Source of the DNA: Sneathiella sp. P13V-1
GTDB lineage: Bacteria; Pseudomonadota; Alphaproteobacteria; Sneathiellales; Sneathiellaceae
Length of the DNA: 64,000 bases
Assembly (NCBI RefSeq): GCF_015143595.1
Contig: NZ_WYEU01000001.1
Location: 868,001-932,000, forward strand
Direction: 5' to 3'
The notes below the pieces were generated by a model. The model was not told where the DNA came from and ran no database searches. It saw nothing but the letters and a program-made list of their open reading frames with translations. The translations under genes and the position numbers were made by a program. Shown piece after piece: positions 11,003 to 19,283 of the stretch; positions within the stretch are counted from its first letter, which is position 1; the number at the start of each line of letters is the position of its first letter.

Positions 11003-12202
11003 TTATCGGATTGAACCCGGATTCCGGAAAATAGTCATATGGAAGAAAACAAAGGTTACAATCGCCATAACAAAGACAATAATCACCATGGGGATCTCGG
11101 TTCCGTTAAACAAGTTACCCGCTAACGCCCCCATTAATCCTGCAACACCCAAAATAATAAAACCGCTAAGCGCCGAGGCCGCGCCTGCTTTTTCAGGGAA
11201 AGGGTGCATGGCACCTGCCTGACATTGAGGCATGACCATACCAACACCAATATTGTAGAAGATCATCGGAACAACCAGCATTACTGGACTTCCATAGCCG
11301 TTCAGAAAAAGCACCAGCAATAATGAGCCCCCAAACAGGGACACAAACACCCCGACCTGCAGTGAAAACCGCAAAGTTGATAGCTGGGTTACTTTTGGAC
11401 CAATGAGGGTCCCGGTCATAAAGCCGATCACAACAGATCCAAAATAATATCCAAATCTGTCCACTGGCAGTTCATAAACCGTGATCAGAACAAAAGATGA
11501 AGACGAAATATAGGTAAAAAACCCGGCAAAGCAGAAGGAAGCCGTCAGAACATATCCCAAATATTCCCGCGACTTCAGAAGATCGGCATAATTGGAGATG
11601 ATATTTCGCAGCCGCAAGGACGATTTATGGTGATCATCCAAAGATTCATCAATTGAAACCAATAATATAATGGCAACCAACGCCCCATAGGTTCCCAGGA
11701 AGAAGAATATCCCCTGCCACCCGTAGTAAGTGGCGATATATCCTCCAAATACAGGTGCAATGGCAGGCGCCACAGCCATAATTGTCCCGATGCGGGAAAG
11801 CTGTTTCGCTGAATCCTTCAGCTCAAACAAATCCCGCACCATCGCCCGAGGGACTACAACTCCTGTGCAAACGCCGAAACTCTGGATGATCCGGTAGAAA
11901 GTCATTTCGACCACATTGTTGGCGTACATACAACCATAGGAAGCGAGAATAAAAACCGCCAGACCCACAAATAATGTCTTCTTACGACCAAACCGGTCTG
12001 AGATTGGTCCCACGACAAGCTGGAAGGCCGCGATCCCGATCATGAAGGCGCTTAACGTCCACTGCACCTCATCAACGCTGGCGGAAAAGGCTTCTTGCAT
12101 TGCCGGCAGGCTGGGCAGGTACATATCCGTTGACAAGGCCCCCAGGGCCACCGACATCGACAGAAACACCGTGTAGCTAAAAGTGTCAGGCTTAAGCTTC
12201 AT
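11003..12202 (-). CDS. MFS multidrug exporter, Bcr/CflA type
   Basis: Inner-membrane proton-coupled drug exporter with about 12 hydrophobic helices in 399 residues. Family markers are LSTDMYLPSLPAMQEAF near residue 23 (Bcr/CflA DMYLP motif), the motif A loop GPISDRFGRKKT near 65, and RIIQSFGVCTGVVVPRAMVRD near 108. The substrate cannot be inferred. It stands between the AidB-like gene and the YgjP-like gene, all leftward, with 101 bases separating it from the former; cotranscription is possible but unproven. Confidence 0.88.
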   Translation of the reverse strand: MKLKPDTFSYTVFLSMSVALGALSTDMYLPSLPAMQEAFSASVDEVQWTLSAFMIGIAAFQLVVGPISDRFGRKKTLFVGLAVFILASYGCMYANNVVEMTFYRIIQSFGVCTGVVVPRAMVRDLFELKDSAKQLSRIGTIMAVAPAIAPVFGGYIATYYGWQGIFFFLGTYGALVAIILLVSIDESLDDHHKSSLRLRNIISNYADLLKSREYLGYVLTASFCFAGFFTYISSSSFVLITVYELPVDRFGYYFGSVVIGFMTGTLIGPKVTQLSTLRFSLQVGVFVSLFGGSLLLVLFLNGYGSPVMLVVPMIFYNIGVGMVMPQCQAGAMHPFPEKAGAASALSGFIILGVAGLMGALAGNLFNGTEIPMVIIVFVMAIVTFVFFHMTIFRNPGSIR

Positions 12203-12244
12203 AACTCGGAGGAAGTGCCCTTTTTTGGAAATTTTTATTATACG

Positions 12245-12868
12245 CTAATTAGTTGTATCATATTTATGCAAATATGTACCATTAATTTTGAGCCATTTTC
12301 TATGTTGCTCAAAGGCAGGGCAATAGGCTTCCACCAGACGCCAGAAGGCGGGGCCATGATCCAAATGGACTAAGTGGGAAAGCTCATGAATCACAATATA
12401 TTCAAATACTTCCTCTGGCATCATCACCAGTCGCCAGGAGAAGTTTAATGACCCGGTGGATGAACAGCTTCCCCATCTGGTTTTCTGGTCCCGAACAGTA
12501 ATTTTCCGATAGCGAACCCCCATATGACCAGCCCAGTACTGACACTGTTCATGAAGACGCTCTTTAGCCTGCTTTCTCAACCATTCTTTTATACGGCGGG
12601 GAATATGAGGCTGGTCTGCATTGACAATGATTTGTCCATTTTCAACCAGAACACCCCCACGAAGGCGAGGCCCTTGTGCAATTTCATGCGACGTGCCCAG
12701 ATAGGGGATAAGCTCCCCGACATTGAAGCTCTGCCGTTTAGGTAATTTGGTAATTTGTCTTGCTATCCAGACCCGTTCAGCTTCTGCAAACCTGTAGGCA
12801 GCTTCCACACCCACGCGCGCAGGAATAACGATTTGGACGTTACGGGGGTATCGAATTTTAAGGCGCAT
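12245..12868 (-). CDS. YgjP-type metalloprotease (M48/DUF45), start uncertain
   Basis: Predicted zinc metallopeptidase with HELSHLVHLDHGPAFW near the C-terminus, the HExxH...H signature, and TRWGSCSSTGSLNFSW, typical of YgjP proteins. The first ATG gives 207 residues, but the reading frame stays open upstream and encodes LEIKRSPRAKKMRLKI across that ATG, the family's N-terminal strand. No ATG, GTG or TTG occurs in frame between 12869 and the next in-frame stop. A GGAGGA site at 12983-12988 stands 6 bases before an ATA codon (12974-12976), which would give 243 residues, the usual family length, and would overlap the YcgN-type stop. The true start is probably a rare codon. Confidence 0.85.
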   Translation of the reverse strand: MRLKIRYPRNVQIVIPARVGVEAAYRFAEAERVWIARQITKLPKRQSFNVGELIPYLGTSHEIAQGPRLRGGVLVENGQIIVNADQPHIPRRIKEWLRKQAKERLHEQCQYWAGHMGVRYRKITVRDQKTRWGSCSSTGSLNFSWRLVMMPEEVFEYIVIHELSHLVHLDHGPAFWRLVEAYCPAFEQHRKWLKINGTYLHKYDTTN

Positions 12869-12972
12869 TTTTTTGGCGCGCGGGGATCGTTTAATCTCTA
12901 GGGGAATTTTCTCCCCCTCAAGAATAAAACACGGATCTTTTCCGATCAGCAGCTGAATATCCTGATAAGATC

Positions 12973-13422
12973 CTATGGAATATCCTCCTCAGGCCACTCA
13001 ACAATATAATCCTCAGGATCTTTCGCTTTGCGTTCGGACACCACGCGGCCACGGGCTGAAATCCCAGCTTCATGTACCGTTTCGCTGGATCCCGATACCA
13101 GAGGATGCCACCAGGCAAGGGTCTTCCCCTCATATAACCGGCGATAGGCACAGGTTTTCGGCATCCACTCCAATTGCTCAATCAGTTTTGGGGTAATGGT
13201 GATGCAGTCAGGAACCAAAATCGCCCGCCGTTCATAATTCATGCAGCGACAATTACCCAGATCAAGCTGACGACAGGCGATGTTGGTATAGGCAACTTCA
13301 CCCGTATCTTCATCTTCCAGCTTCAACAGGCAGCATTTGGCACAGCCATCGCACAGGCTTTCCCACTGCTCCAGTGTCATCTGGTCAAGCGGTGTTGTTT
13401 CCCAAAAGGGCTGATCGGTCAC
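12973..13422 (-). CDS. YcgN family cysteine-cluster protein (UPF0260)
   Basis: A 149-residue protein with a metal-binding cysteine pattern: CDGCAKCC near residue 28, then further cysteines in NIACRQLD, GNCRCMNY, VPDCITI and KTCAYRRL. This spacing marks the UPF0260/YcgN family, related to the YkgJ zinc- or iron-chelating domain. Biochemical role is unknown. Its stop overlaps the probable start region of the YgjP-type protease gene, so the two are likely translated together. Confidence 0.85.
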   Translation of the reverse strand: MTDQPFWETTPLDQMTLEQWESLCDGCAKCCLLKLEDEDTGEVAYTNIACRQLDLGNCRCMNYERRAILVPDCITITPKLIEQLEWMPKTCAYRRLYEGKTLAWWHPLVSGSSETVHEAGISARGRVVSERKAKDPEDYIVEWPEEDIP

Positions 13423-13456
13423 GTTGGATCCTTAACGTAGAACTTTAACTGATGTC

Positions 13457-14680
13457 CTACTTACCATGCTTTCGCATGAATTTGCCAATCCGTGGTGCAA
13501 TAAATTTGGAGAATTTTGACCCATTGAAGACGCCATAATGACCAACGCCTTTCTGTTCATAATGTTCCCGCTTCTCTTTTGGAAGATTTGTACAGAGATC
13601 ATGGGCCGCAACCGTCTGGCCCGGACCTGAGATATCATCCAGCTCCCCCTCAACAGTCATCAAGGCTGTTTTGGTGATTTTTGTCGTATCAACAAGGCGA
13701 TCCCCGCGATACATCATCTCACCCTTGGCAAGGGATTGCTTCTGGAACACTGTTTCGATGGTTTGCAGATAAAATTCCGCGCTCAAATCCATCACCGCAT
13801 TATATTCGGCGTAGAATTGACGGTGTTTGTCTGCGTTATCCCCATCACCTTCAACAAGATGCTCAAACTGTTTCAAATGAGCATCCATGTGACGTTCCAG
13901 GTTCATGCTTACAAACCCGCCAAGCTGCAGGAAGCCTGGGTAGACGCGACGAAACGCGCCCGGATACCCCAAAGGAACGTTATGGATCACGGTGCGTTCA
14001 AACCATTCCAATGAATGGTCCATGGCCAAATCACAAGGAACAGTTGGATGGCGACGTGTATCGATGGGGCTGCCCATCAATGTGACAGTGGCCGGGGCGT
14101 TTGGATCTTCATCTTCCGCCATAAGGGCGATCGCCGCCAGAACGGGGACACCTGGCTGGCACACGGCCATAACATGGGTTTCCGGGCCCAAAATAGAAAT
14201 AAATTCTCGGACATAATCTATATAATCGTCCAGATCAAAGCCGCCTTCATACAAAGGTACCGCCGACGCATCGCGCCAGTCCGTGATGTAAATGTCGTGA
14301 TCAGGCAACATGGTTTCAACCGTACCGCGCAGCAACGTCGCAAAGTGACCGGACATTGGCGCCACCATCAGGACTTTTGGATCCTTCCGGTTAATCTCAC
14401 GTTTGAAATGTTTCAGCTGTCCAAAGGGTTTGCGCAGCAGGATTTGCTCTGCCACCGGAACCGCTTTACCGTCAATAACCGTTTCGTGAAGTCCGAAATC
14501 GGGCTTTCCATGATACTGTGTTGTGTCAGAAAACAGTTCACATGCCGCCGCCAATGTGCGGGCCTGTGCGGTTTCAGCAAAAGGATTAAAGGGGCTACGA
14601 AGGAGCTGGGATTGGAACTGAGCGCCTATACGAAGAGGCATTAGCGCGTAGCGCTGCATCTCATTGAACTGGTAAAGCAA
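13457..14680 (-). CDS. phaZ: Intracellular polyhydroxyalkanoate depolymerase
   Basis: Cytosolic depolymerase that mobilises stored polyhydroxybutyrate. TTG at 14680 was chosen because it gives MLYQFNEMQRYALMPLR, the family's standard N-terminus, and AAGGGA lies about 8 bases upstream; the longer frame adds an untypical cysteine-rich stretch. The 407-residue length is normal. An alpha/beta-hydrolase core is visible, with VMAVCQPGVPVLAAIALM near 173 holding the family's lipase-box-like cysteine nucleophile, and GVGHYGVFNGSKF near the C-terminus with the catalytic histidine. Divergent from the ankyrin gene. No PHB synthase is in the window. Confidence 0.9.
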   Translation of the reverse strand: MLYQFNEMQRYALMPLRIGAQFQSQLLRSPFNPFAETAQARTLAAACELFSDTTQYHGKPDFGLHETVIDGKAVPVAEQILLRKPFGQLKHFKREINRKDPKVLMVAPMSGHFATLLRGTVETMLPDHDIYITDWRDASAVPLYEGGFDLDDYIDYVREFISILGPETHVMAVCQPGVPVLAAIALMAEDEDPNAPATVTLMGSPIDTRRHPTVPCDLAMDHSLEWFERTVIHNVPLGYPGAFRRVYPGFLQLGGFVSMNLERHMDAHLKQFEHLVEGDGDNADKHRQFYAEYNAVMDLSAEFYLQTIETVFQKQSLAKGEMMYRGDRLVDTTKITKTALMTVEGELDDISGPGQTVAAHDLCTNLPKEKREHYEQKGVGHYGVFNGSKFSKFIAPRIGKFMRKHGK

Positions 14681-14853
14681 ATGCGTATTCCCTTCACAGA
14701 AAAAGCACTCAAAACATATTGTGCAAAGCAGCATATTAGATCATTTTTGTTTGCGGTGCAACAATTGCGCCTTTTCATACAATTTGATTACCCCCATTGC
14801 ACAAATTCACTGGCTATTGTTAGTATGAGAAAATTGCCATTGAGGAGGGCCCC

Positions 14854-15390
14854 ATGCTCCGTTTTTTTGCAACTATGATCGTATTCTTTGGACTGGTCTC
14901 CAGCGCCTCCGCACAGTTATTTGGCGATCCTGAGATTTTCGATGCCGCCATAGATAACGATGTGGAGTCAGTACAGCAGTTCCTGATCAATGGGGAAAAT
15001 GTGAACATACGCGACAAAGCGAAGGTTCCACTTATTGTACGTGCTGCAGATGCGGGTGCTACAGCGGTGATAGAGCTTCTCATTCAAAACAATGTCAGTA
15101 TTGATCTGGCTGACCGGTATGGAAACACCGCGCTCATGCTGGCTGCGTATCGAGGGTTTGAAGATATTGTCACCCTCTTGCTGAATGCGAATGCCAAGGT
15201 AAATGAAGAAAATCAGCAAGGGGAAACCGCGCTTTTCAAAAGCGCTCAAGGCGGGTCACATCAAGTTGCCAAACTTCTTCTACAGGCGGGAGCGGATGCC
15301 GCCTTCACAGATTTTACAGGCAGGACGGCTCTCGACCATGCGATCGAGAACCGAAAAAGAGCCGTTCAACGCCTGCTTGAAAATCAGTAG
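14854..15390 (+). CDS. Secreted ankyrin-repeat protein
   Basis: A 178-residue product with a signal peptide (MLRFFATMIVFFGLVSSASA) and four ankyrin-like repeats covering roughly residues 25-175, including DRYGNTALMLAAYRGFEDIV and NQQGETALFKSAQGGSHQVA. Ankyrin repeats mediate protein contacts; the periplasmic partner is unknown. GGAGG precedes the ATG. It converges on the SYLF gene with one base between the stop codons. Confidence 0.85.
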   Translation: MLRFFATMIVFFGLVSSASAQLFGDPEIFDAAIDNDVESVQQFLINGENVNIRDKAKVPLIVRAADAGATAVIELLIQNNVSIDLADRYGNTALMLAAYRGFEDIVTLLLNANAKVNEENQQGETALFKSAQGGSHQVAKLLLQAGADAAFTDFTGRTALDHAIENRKRAVQRLLENQ

Positions 15391-15391
15391 A

Positions 15392-16093
15392 CTATGGTGC
15401 TTCGGCCGCAGACAGTGCGTCTTTCAGTTCAGCCGCACCAACCGCATTAACGGATCTGCGCAACACTACATCACCTGCGGTAACTGTCTGGCCATAATAG
15501 GCTTTTTGCCAGTCATCACGAGCGTCCAGAATGGACCCTTCCACAGAGGCGCCAATAAACAGACCCGAGTTCTTGGCAAACGAGAACACATCCACATCAA
15601 GGTTGGTCGTGCTTGAAGCCCCGACATTTGTGCCCATGGGGCCAACCGCCGCACTTAGGTCGCCACCCAGTTTCACCTGATTATTGATGATGGCTTCAAG
15701 ACCCTTCTGGGTCATGATCACCAAAACCAGCTCCTTCGCTTCTGCACCAATTTGAAGTCCGAAACTTGCCTGACCCATTGTATAAAAGGCCGGGCTGCTC
15801 CAGCTCCCATCAACACCACGAGCCAGAAGCACGCCAGATCCGCCAGCACCGCCCACAAAGAAGCCTGCTTTTAGAACCTGCGGAAAGACCATCACACCTT
15901 TTGAGACGGCCAGAAGTTTACGAAACTGTTCCAGATCTGATTGTGTTTTCAGACTTTCCACCGTCAATTTCGCTTTGTCCACAAGCTGTTGCTGTTCCGA
16001 TGCCTGAGCGGAGACCGACCACAGAATAACCGCTAAAAATGCCACAGCAGCCTTTAAAACCGGTTTTACACCAAGTGTTTTTCCAAAAAACAT
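15392..16093 (-). CDS. SYLF (Ysc84) domain lipid-binding protein
   Basis: A 233-residue exported protein: signal peptide to about residue 31 (cleavage near SAQASEQQQ), then the SYLF/Ysc84 domain with GVMVFPQVLKAGFFVGGAGG near 67, GSWSSPAFYTMGQASFGLQIG near 94 and GLFIGASVEGS near 178. SYLF domains bind phosphoinositides in eukaryotes; the bacterial periplasmic role is not established. The gene stands alone leftward, tail to tail with the ankyrin gene. Confidence 0.88.
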   Translation of the reverse strand: MFFGKTLGVKPVLKAAVAFLAVILWSVSAQASEQQQLVDKAKLTVESLKTQSDLEQFRKLLAVSKGVMVFPQVLKAGFFVGGAGGSGVLLARGVDGSWSSPAFYTMGQASFGLQIGAEAKELVLVIMTQKGLEAIINNQVKLGGDLSAAVGPMGTNVGASSTTNLDVDVFSFAKNSGLFIGASVEGSILDARDDWQKAYYGQTVTAGDVVLRRSVNAVGAAELKDALSAAEAP

Positions 16094-16326
16094 AATTGCC
16101 CCCTGATCAGCAGTTCCTTATAGGCTGCTTTGCCAGATGTAAATGTTGTGCCCTTGTCTTTAGGCATTCGAACAATACTGTAATAAACAATATATACACC
16201 GATCGCCGGATCACCACGCCAAAAGCGTTGTAAATTATTAGCGGATCAATAAATGAGACATATAAAGCCCTGAATTATGACATTATTAAGGTTGTGAGAT
16301 GGGTAAAGAAAATGAGGGTTGGGTGC
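16094..16326. other. Divergent intergenic region
   Basis: About 230 AT-rich bases between the divergent SYLF and NAPE-PLD-like genes. It should contain promoters for both, but no strong -35/-10 pair, hairpin or known operator stood out. Confidence 0.4.
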
Positions 16327-17322
16327 ATGTCAAATACTGGAAGCAAAAATTCAGGTGCAGGAAAATCCAAAGGGCGATTTCAGAACCTGCCCAATCCAGA
16401 CATCAAGAAACCGAGCCGTAAAACCTACGTATCCTTCGTCATGCGAATGATGAAATACAGCCGTGAGATTGTCGATATCCCGGAGGGACATATCATTCCA
16501 CAAGACAAAGCCGCTAATGATGTCAAAAGCCGTCTTGAAGACGGGGCTGATTTCATTACCTGGCTCGGTCAGGCCTCCTTCCTGATCCGTATGAATGGCA
16601 GAACTTTTCTAACTGACCCCTATCTTTCAAGTCATGCCTCCCCGTCCAGAATTGCGGGCCCGAAACGCTTTGTAGAACCCGGTCTTCGCATCGAGGATCT
16701 GCCAAAAATTGACTATCTCGTTCTGTCCCATAATCACTATGACCATCTGGACAGCAGAACGCTTAAAAAACTGGCAGGGAAAACGGAAATGATGGCGATT
16801 GTTCCGTTGGGGCTTGGGAGATATATGGAAAAACGCGGGTTTCATCATGTTCAGGAAATGGATTGGTGGGACAGTCTGCAAGCCGGTGACGTTACGTTGC
16901 GGGCCCTGCCATCACAGCATTGGTCAAAGCGTACTCTCTTTGATCGCAACAAAAGCTTATGGGCTTCTTTTGCCTTTGAGGGAAAAAACAACAAAGTCTT
17001 CTTCACGGGGGACACCGGATATGGACCTCTGTTCAAGGATATCGGTGAGGATTTTGGCCCCTTCGACTACACGCTGGTGGGCATCGGCGCCTATGAGCCA
17101 CGTGAGATCATGAAGGCCCATCACACAAATCCGGAAGAAGCCGTTCAAATTGGATTGGATGTCAAAAGCCGCATTCTGGTCGGGATGCATTGGGGCACTG
17201 TCCGTCTTACGGATGAACCTTTGTTTGAACCCCCCGGACGCTTCTTGCAAGCCGCCAAGAATGCGGGGTATGATGCGGAAAATACATGGGTGATGAGTAT
17301 AGGGGAGAGCCGGTCTTTATAG
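16327..17322 (+). CDS. NAPE-PLD-like metallo-beta-lactamase fold hydrolase
   Basis: A 331-residue MBL-fold protein with SHNHYDHLD (HxHxDH, near residue 140), the acidic ligand in FFTGDTGYG (near 224), and AHHTNPEEA and MHWGTVRLTD supplying later histidines. This arrangement matches the NAPE-phospholipase D/UlaG-like group, which hydrolyses phosphodiester or lactone substrates; the substrate is unknown. ATG 16327 was chosen because AGGG lies 8 bases upstream; GTG 16294 and ATG 16312 are in frame. No signal peptide, so probably cytosolic. Confidence 0.85.
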   Translation: MSNTGSKNSGAGKSKGRFQNLPNPDIKKPSRKTYVSFVMRMMKYSREIVDIPEGHIIPQDKAANDVKSRLEDGADFITWLGQASFLIRMNGRTFLTDPYLSSHASPSRIAGPKRFVEPGLRIEDLPKIDYLVLSHNHYDHLDSRTLKKLAGKTEMMAIVPLGLGRYMEKRGFHHVQEMDWWDSLQAGDVTLRALPSQHWSKRTLFDRNKSLWASFAFEGKNNKVFFTGDTGYGPLFKDIGEDFGPFDYTLVGIGAYEPREIMKAHHTNPEEAVQIGLDVKSRILVGMHWGTVRLTDEPLFEPPGRFLQAAKNAGYDAENTWVMSIGESRSL

Positions 17323-17353
17323 CCTTTTAAGCTCTCTTCCATGATGGGTTGAA

Positions 17354-18676
17354 ATGGCGATAAGTGATTTGTTCAGCTCCGGTGATAAAAGCCGTGAAGC
17401 GCTTACAGTTAGCGAAGGCGTCCGCCTTCAATCTCTGGTCTATATTCGTTGGCTCGCCGTTCTGGGGCAGGCATTTGCTCTGTTTTTGGTCCATGTCACT
17501 TTGGGGTTTGACCTTCCCATTGTAGAGGCGTCTTTGCTTGTTGCCGCAAGTGCCGTAGTCAACGTTCTGGTTACCATCAGCCAAAAACCCACTGCGCGCC
17601 TCTCTGACAGTGGCGCCATCATCTATCTTTTCTATGATGCCCTTCAACTTACGGGGCTGTTATATTTGACCGGCGGACTCACAAATCCGTTTTCCTTGCT
17701 GTTTTTGGTGCCAGTTACTATTTCGGCCACGAACCTGTCTTTAAGGGGAACTGTTTTTCTGGGGCTCACCACCCTTGTTGCCATCAGTTTTCTGGCCATT
17801 TTCTATATCCCGCTGCCTTTATCTAAAGAACAGCTGGTGGTTTCTGACATCTATATCGTCGCCATTTGGTCCGCGCTTGTGATCGGTACCGTGTTTCTGT
17901 CCGGATATGCTTGGCGCATCTCTTCAGACAGCCGACGAATGAATGAAGCATTGACAATCGCCCGCCTGTCCTTGGCCCGCGAACAGCAACTTTCCGCGGT
18001 TGGCGGGATTGCGGCGGCGGCGGCTCATGAACTTGGGACACCGCTGAATACTATTTTGCTGGTCTCAGAAGAGCTTTCCCGTGAGTTTCCGGAAGACAGT
18101 GACCATGCCGAGGATGCCCGCCTTCTTTATGGTCAGGCCCGAAAATGCGCTGAAGTGTTGGAACAACTCTCCACAAAACCGGATACAAGCCGCTTCCTTC
18201 AAACCGATGCTCACCATAACTATCTGCCACTTCACAGCCTTTTGGCGCTGGTTCGGGATAAACAGATGGAAAAGGGTAAGGAAATTGAGGTTCTAACTCA
18301 CGGAAGTGTGGAGGAAGAGCCAAAGCTCTATGCGACGCCTGAGTTGATGTATGGCCTTGGTAATGTGATGAGCAATGCGGCAGAGTTCGCCCGCAATAAA
18401 GTCACCATCACCGCGGACTGGCGGGAGAAAAACGTCAAAGTCACCATTCAGGATGATGGTCCGGGCTTTAATCAGGAAATTCTGGATCGTTTGGGAGAGC
18501 CTTATACATCCAGTCGGGCGGGAAATGGCGGTATGGGGTTGGGTGTTTTTATCGCCCAGATGCTGATCCGCCATACGGGCGGAAATATCGATTTTAAGAA
18601 CAATAAATCAGGCGGTGCTCTTGTGATCATTCAATGGCCCCGCAGCCAATTGGAAAAAGCAGCCCCAAGCAACTAA
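17354..18676 (+). CDS. regB: Redox sensor histidine kinase RegB/ActS/PrrB
   Basis: Membrane sensor kinase of the global redox system that controls respiration, photosynthesis or carbon and nitrogen fixation in alphaproteobacteria. The 440-residue protein has six hydrophobic helices (about 35-190) with the quinone-site loop GGLTNPFSLLFLVPV near 108, the H-box AAHELGTPLNTILL near 224, a cysteine in QARKCAEVL near 256 at the place of RegB's redox-active cysteine, and ATPase motifs NVMSNAAEF, DDGPGF and GGMGLGVFIAQML. regA follows 74 bases later. Targets are unknown; hemE and hemH in this window are only conceivable ones. Confidence 0.92.
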   Translation: MAISDLFSSGDKSREALTVSEGVRLQSLVYIRWLAVLGQAFALFLVHVTLGFDLPIVEASLLVAASAVVNVLVTISQKPTARLSDSGAIIYLFYDALQLTGLLYLTGGLTNPFSLLFLVPVTISATNLSLRGTVFLGLTTLVAISFLAIFYIPLPLSKEQLVVSDIYIVAIWSALVIGTVFLSGYAWRISSDSRRMNEALTIARLSLAREQQLSAVGGIAAAAAHELGTPLNTILLVSEELSREFPEDSDHAEDARLLYGQARKCAEVLEQLSTKPDTSRFLQTDAHHNYLPLHSLLALVRDKQMEKGKEIEVLTHGSVEEEPKLYATPELMYGLGNVMSNAAEFARNKVTITADWREKNVKVTIQDDGPGFNQEILDRLGEPYTSSRAGNGGMGLGVFIAQMLIRHTGGNIDFKNNKSGGALVIIQWPRSQLEKAAPSN

Positions 18677-18750
18677 AACAATGGGTTTTGACCCATGAGA
18701 ACCTATATTGCTATAGTGGAAGAGTATTTGAATGGTGGAGCGTATAAGTG

Positions 18751-19278
18751 ATGGATGAAAAACGCCTGCTGATCGTGGATGATGACGAGATTTTCCTGAA
18801 CCGGCTGGGCCGGAGCATGGAGAAAAACGGATTTACGACAACTTTGGCAAACAGTGTTGAAGACGGCAAAAACAAAGCGCTGACCTCTAAGCCGCAATTT
18901 GCGGTTGTTGATCTGCGCCTTGAAGATGGCAGCGGCCTTGATGTGGTGGAAGCCATCCGCCAGCATAACCCTGACGCTCGCATCGTTATGCTCACCGGAT
19001 ATGGAAACATCGCCTCTGCCGTTGCGGCGGTGAAAGCCGGCGCCATCGATTATCTGGCAAAACCTGCCAATGCCGATGACATTATTGCCGCCCTGTATGC
19101 CAAAGAAGGTGAGAAACCAAATCCGCCTGAAAACCCCATGTCCGCAGACCGCGTTCGGTGGGAGCATATCCAGCGGGTTTACGAGCTTTGCGATCACAAT
19201 ATGTCTGAAACAGCGCGCCGCCTGAATATGCACCGCAGAACCCTGCAACGCATTATGGCCAAACGCTCCCCTCAGTAG
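18751..19278 (+). CDS. regA: Response regulator RegA/ActR/PrrA
   Basis: Partner of RegB. The 175-residue protein has a receiver domain (VDDDEIFLNRL near 10 with acidic pocket, phosphoacceptor D in FAVVDLRLEDGSG near 55, VMLTGYG near 80, conserved K in YLAKPAN near 103), a proline-rich linker ending NPPENPMSADRVRWEHI, and a Fis-type helix-turn-helix (MSETARRLNMHRRTLQRIM) almost invariant in this family. GTG 18748 is one codon upstream; GGAG stands at suitable distance for both. The methyltransferase gene begins within 10 bases of its stop. Confidence 0.94.
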   Translation: MDEKRLLIVDDDEIFLNRLGRSMEKNGFTTTLANSVEDGKNKALTSKPQFAVVDLRLEDGSGLDVVEAIRQHNPDARIVMLTGYGNIASAVAAVKAGAIDYLAKPANADDIIAALYAKEGEKPNPPENPMSADRVRWEHIQRVYELCDHNMSETARRLNMHRRTLQRIMAKRSPQ

Positions 19279-19283
19279 GTGTG

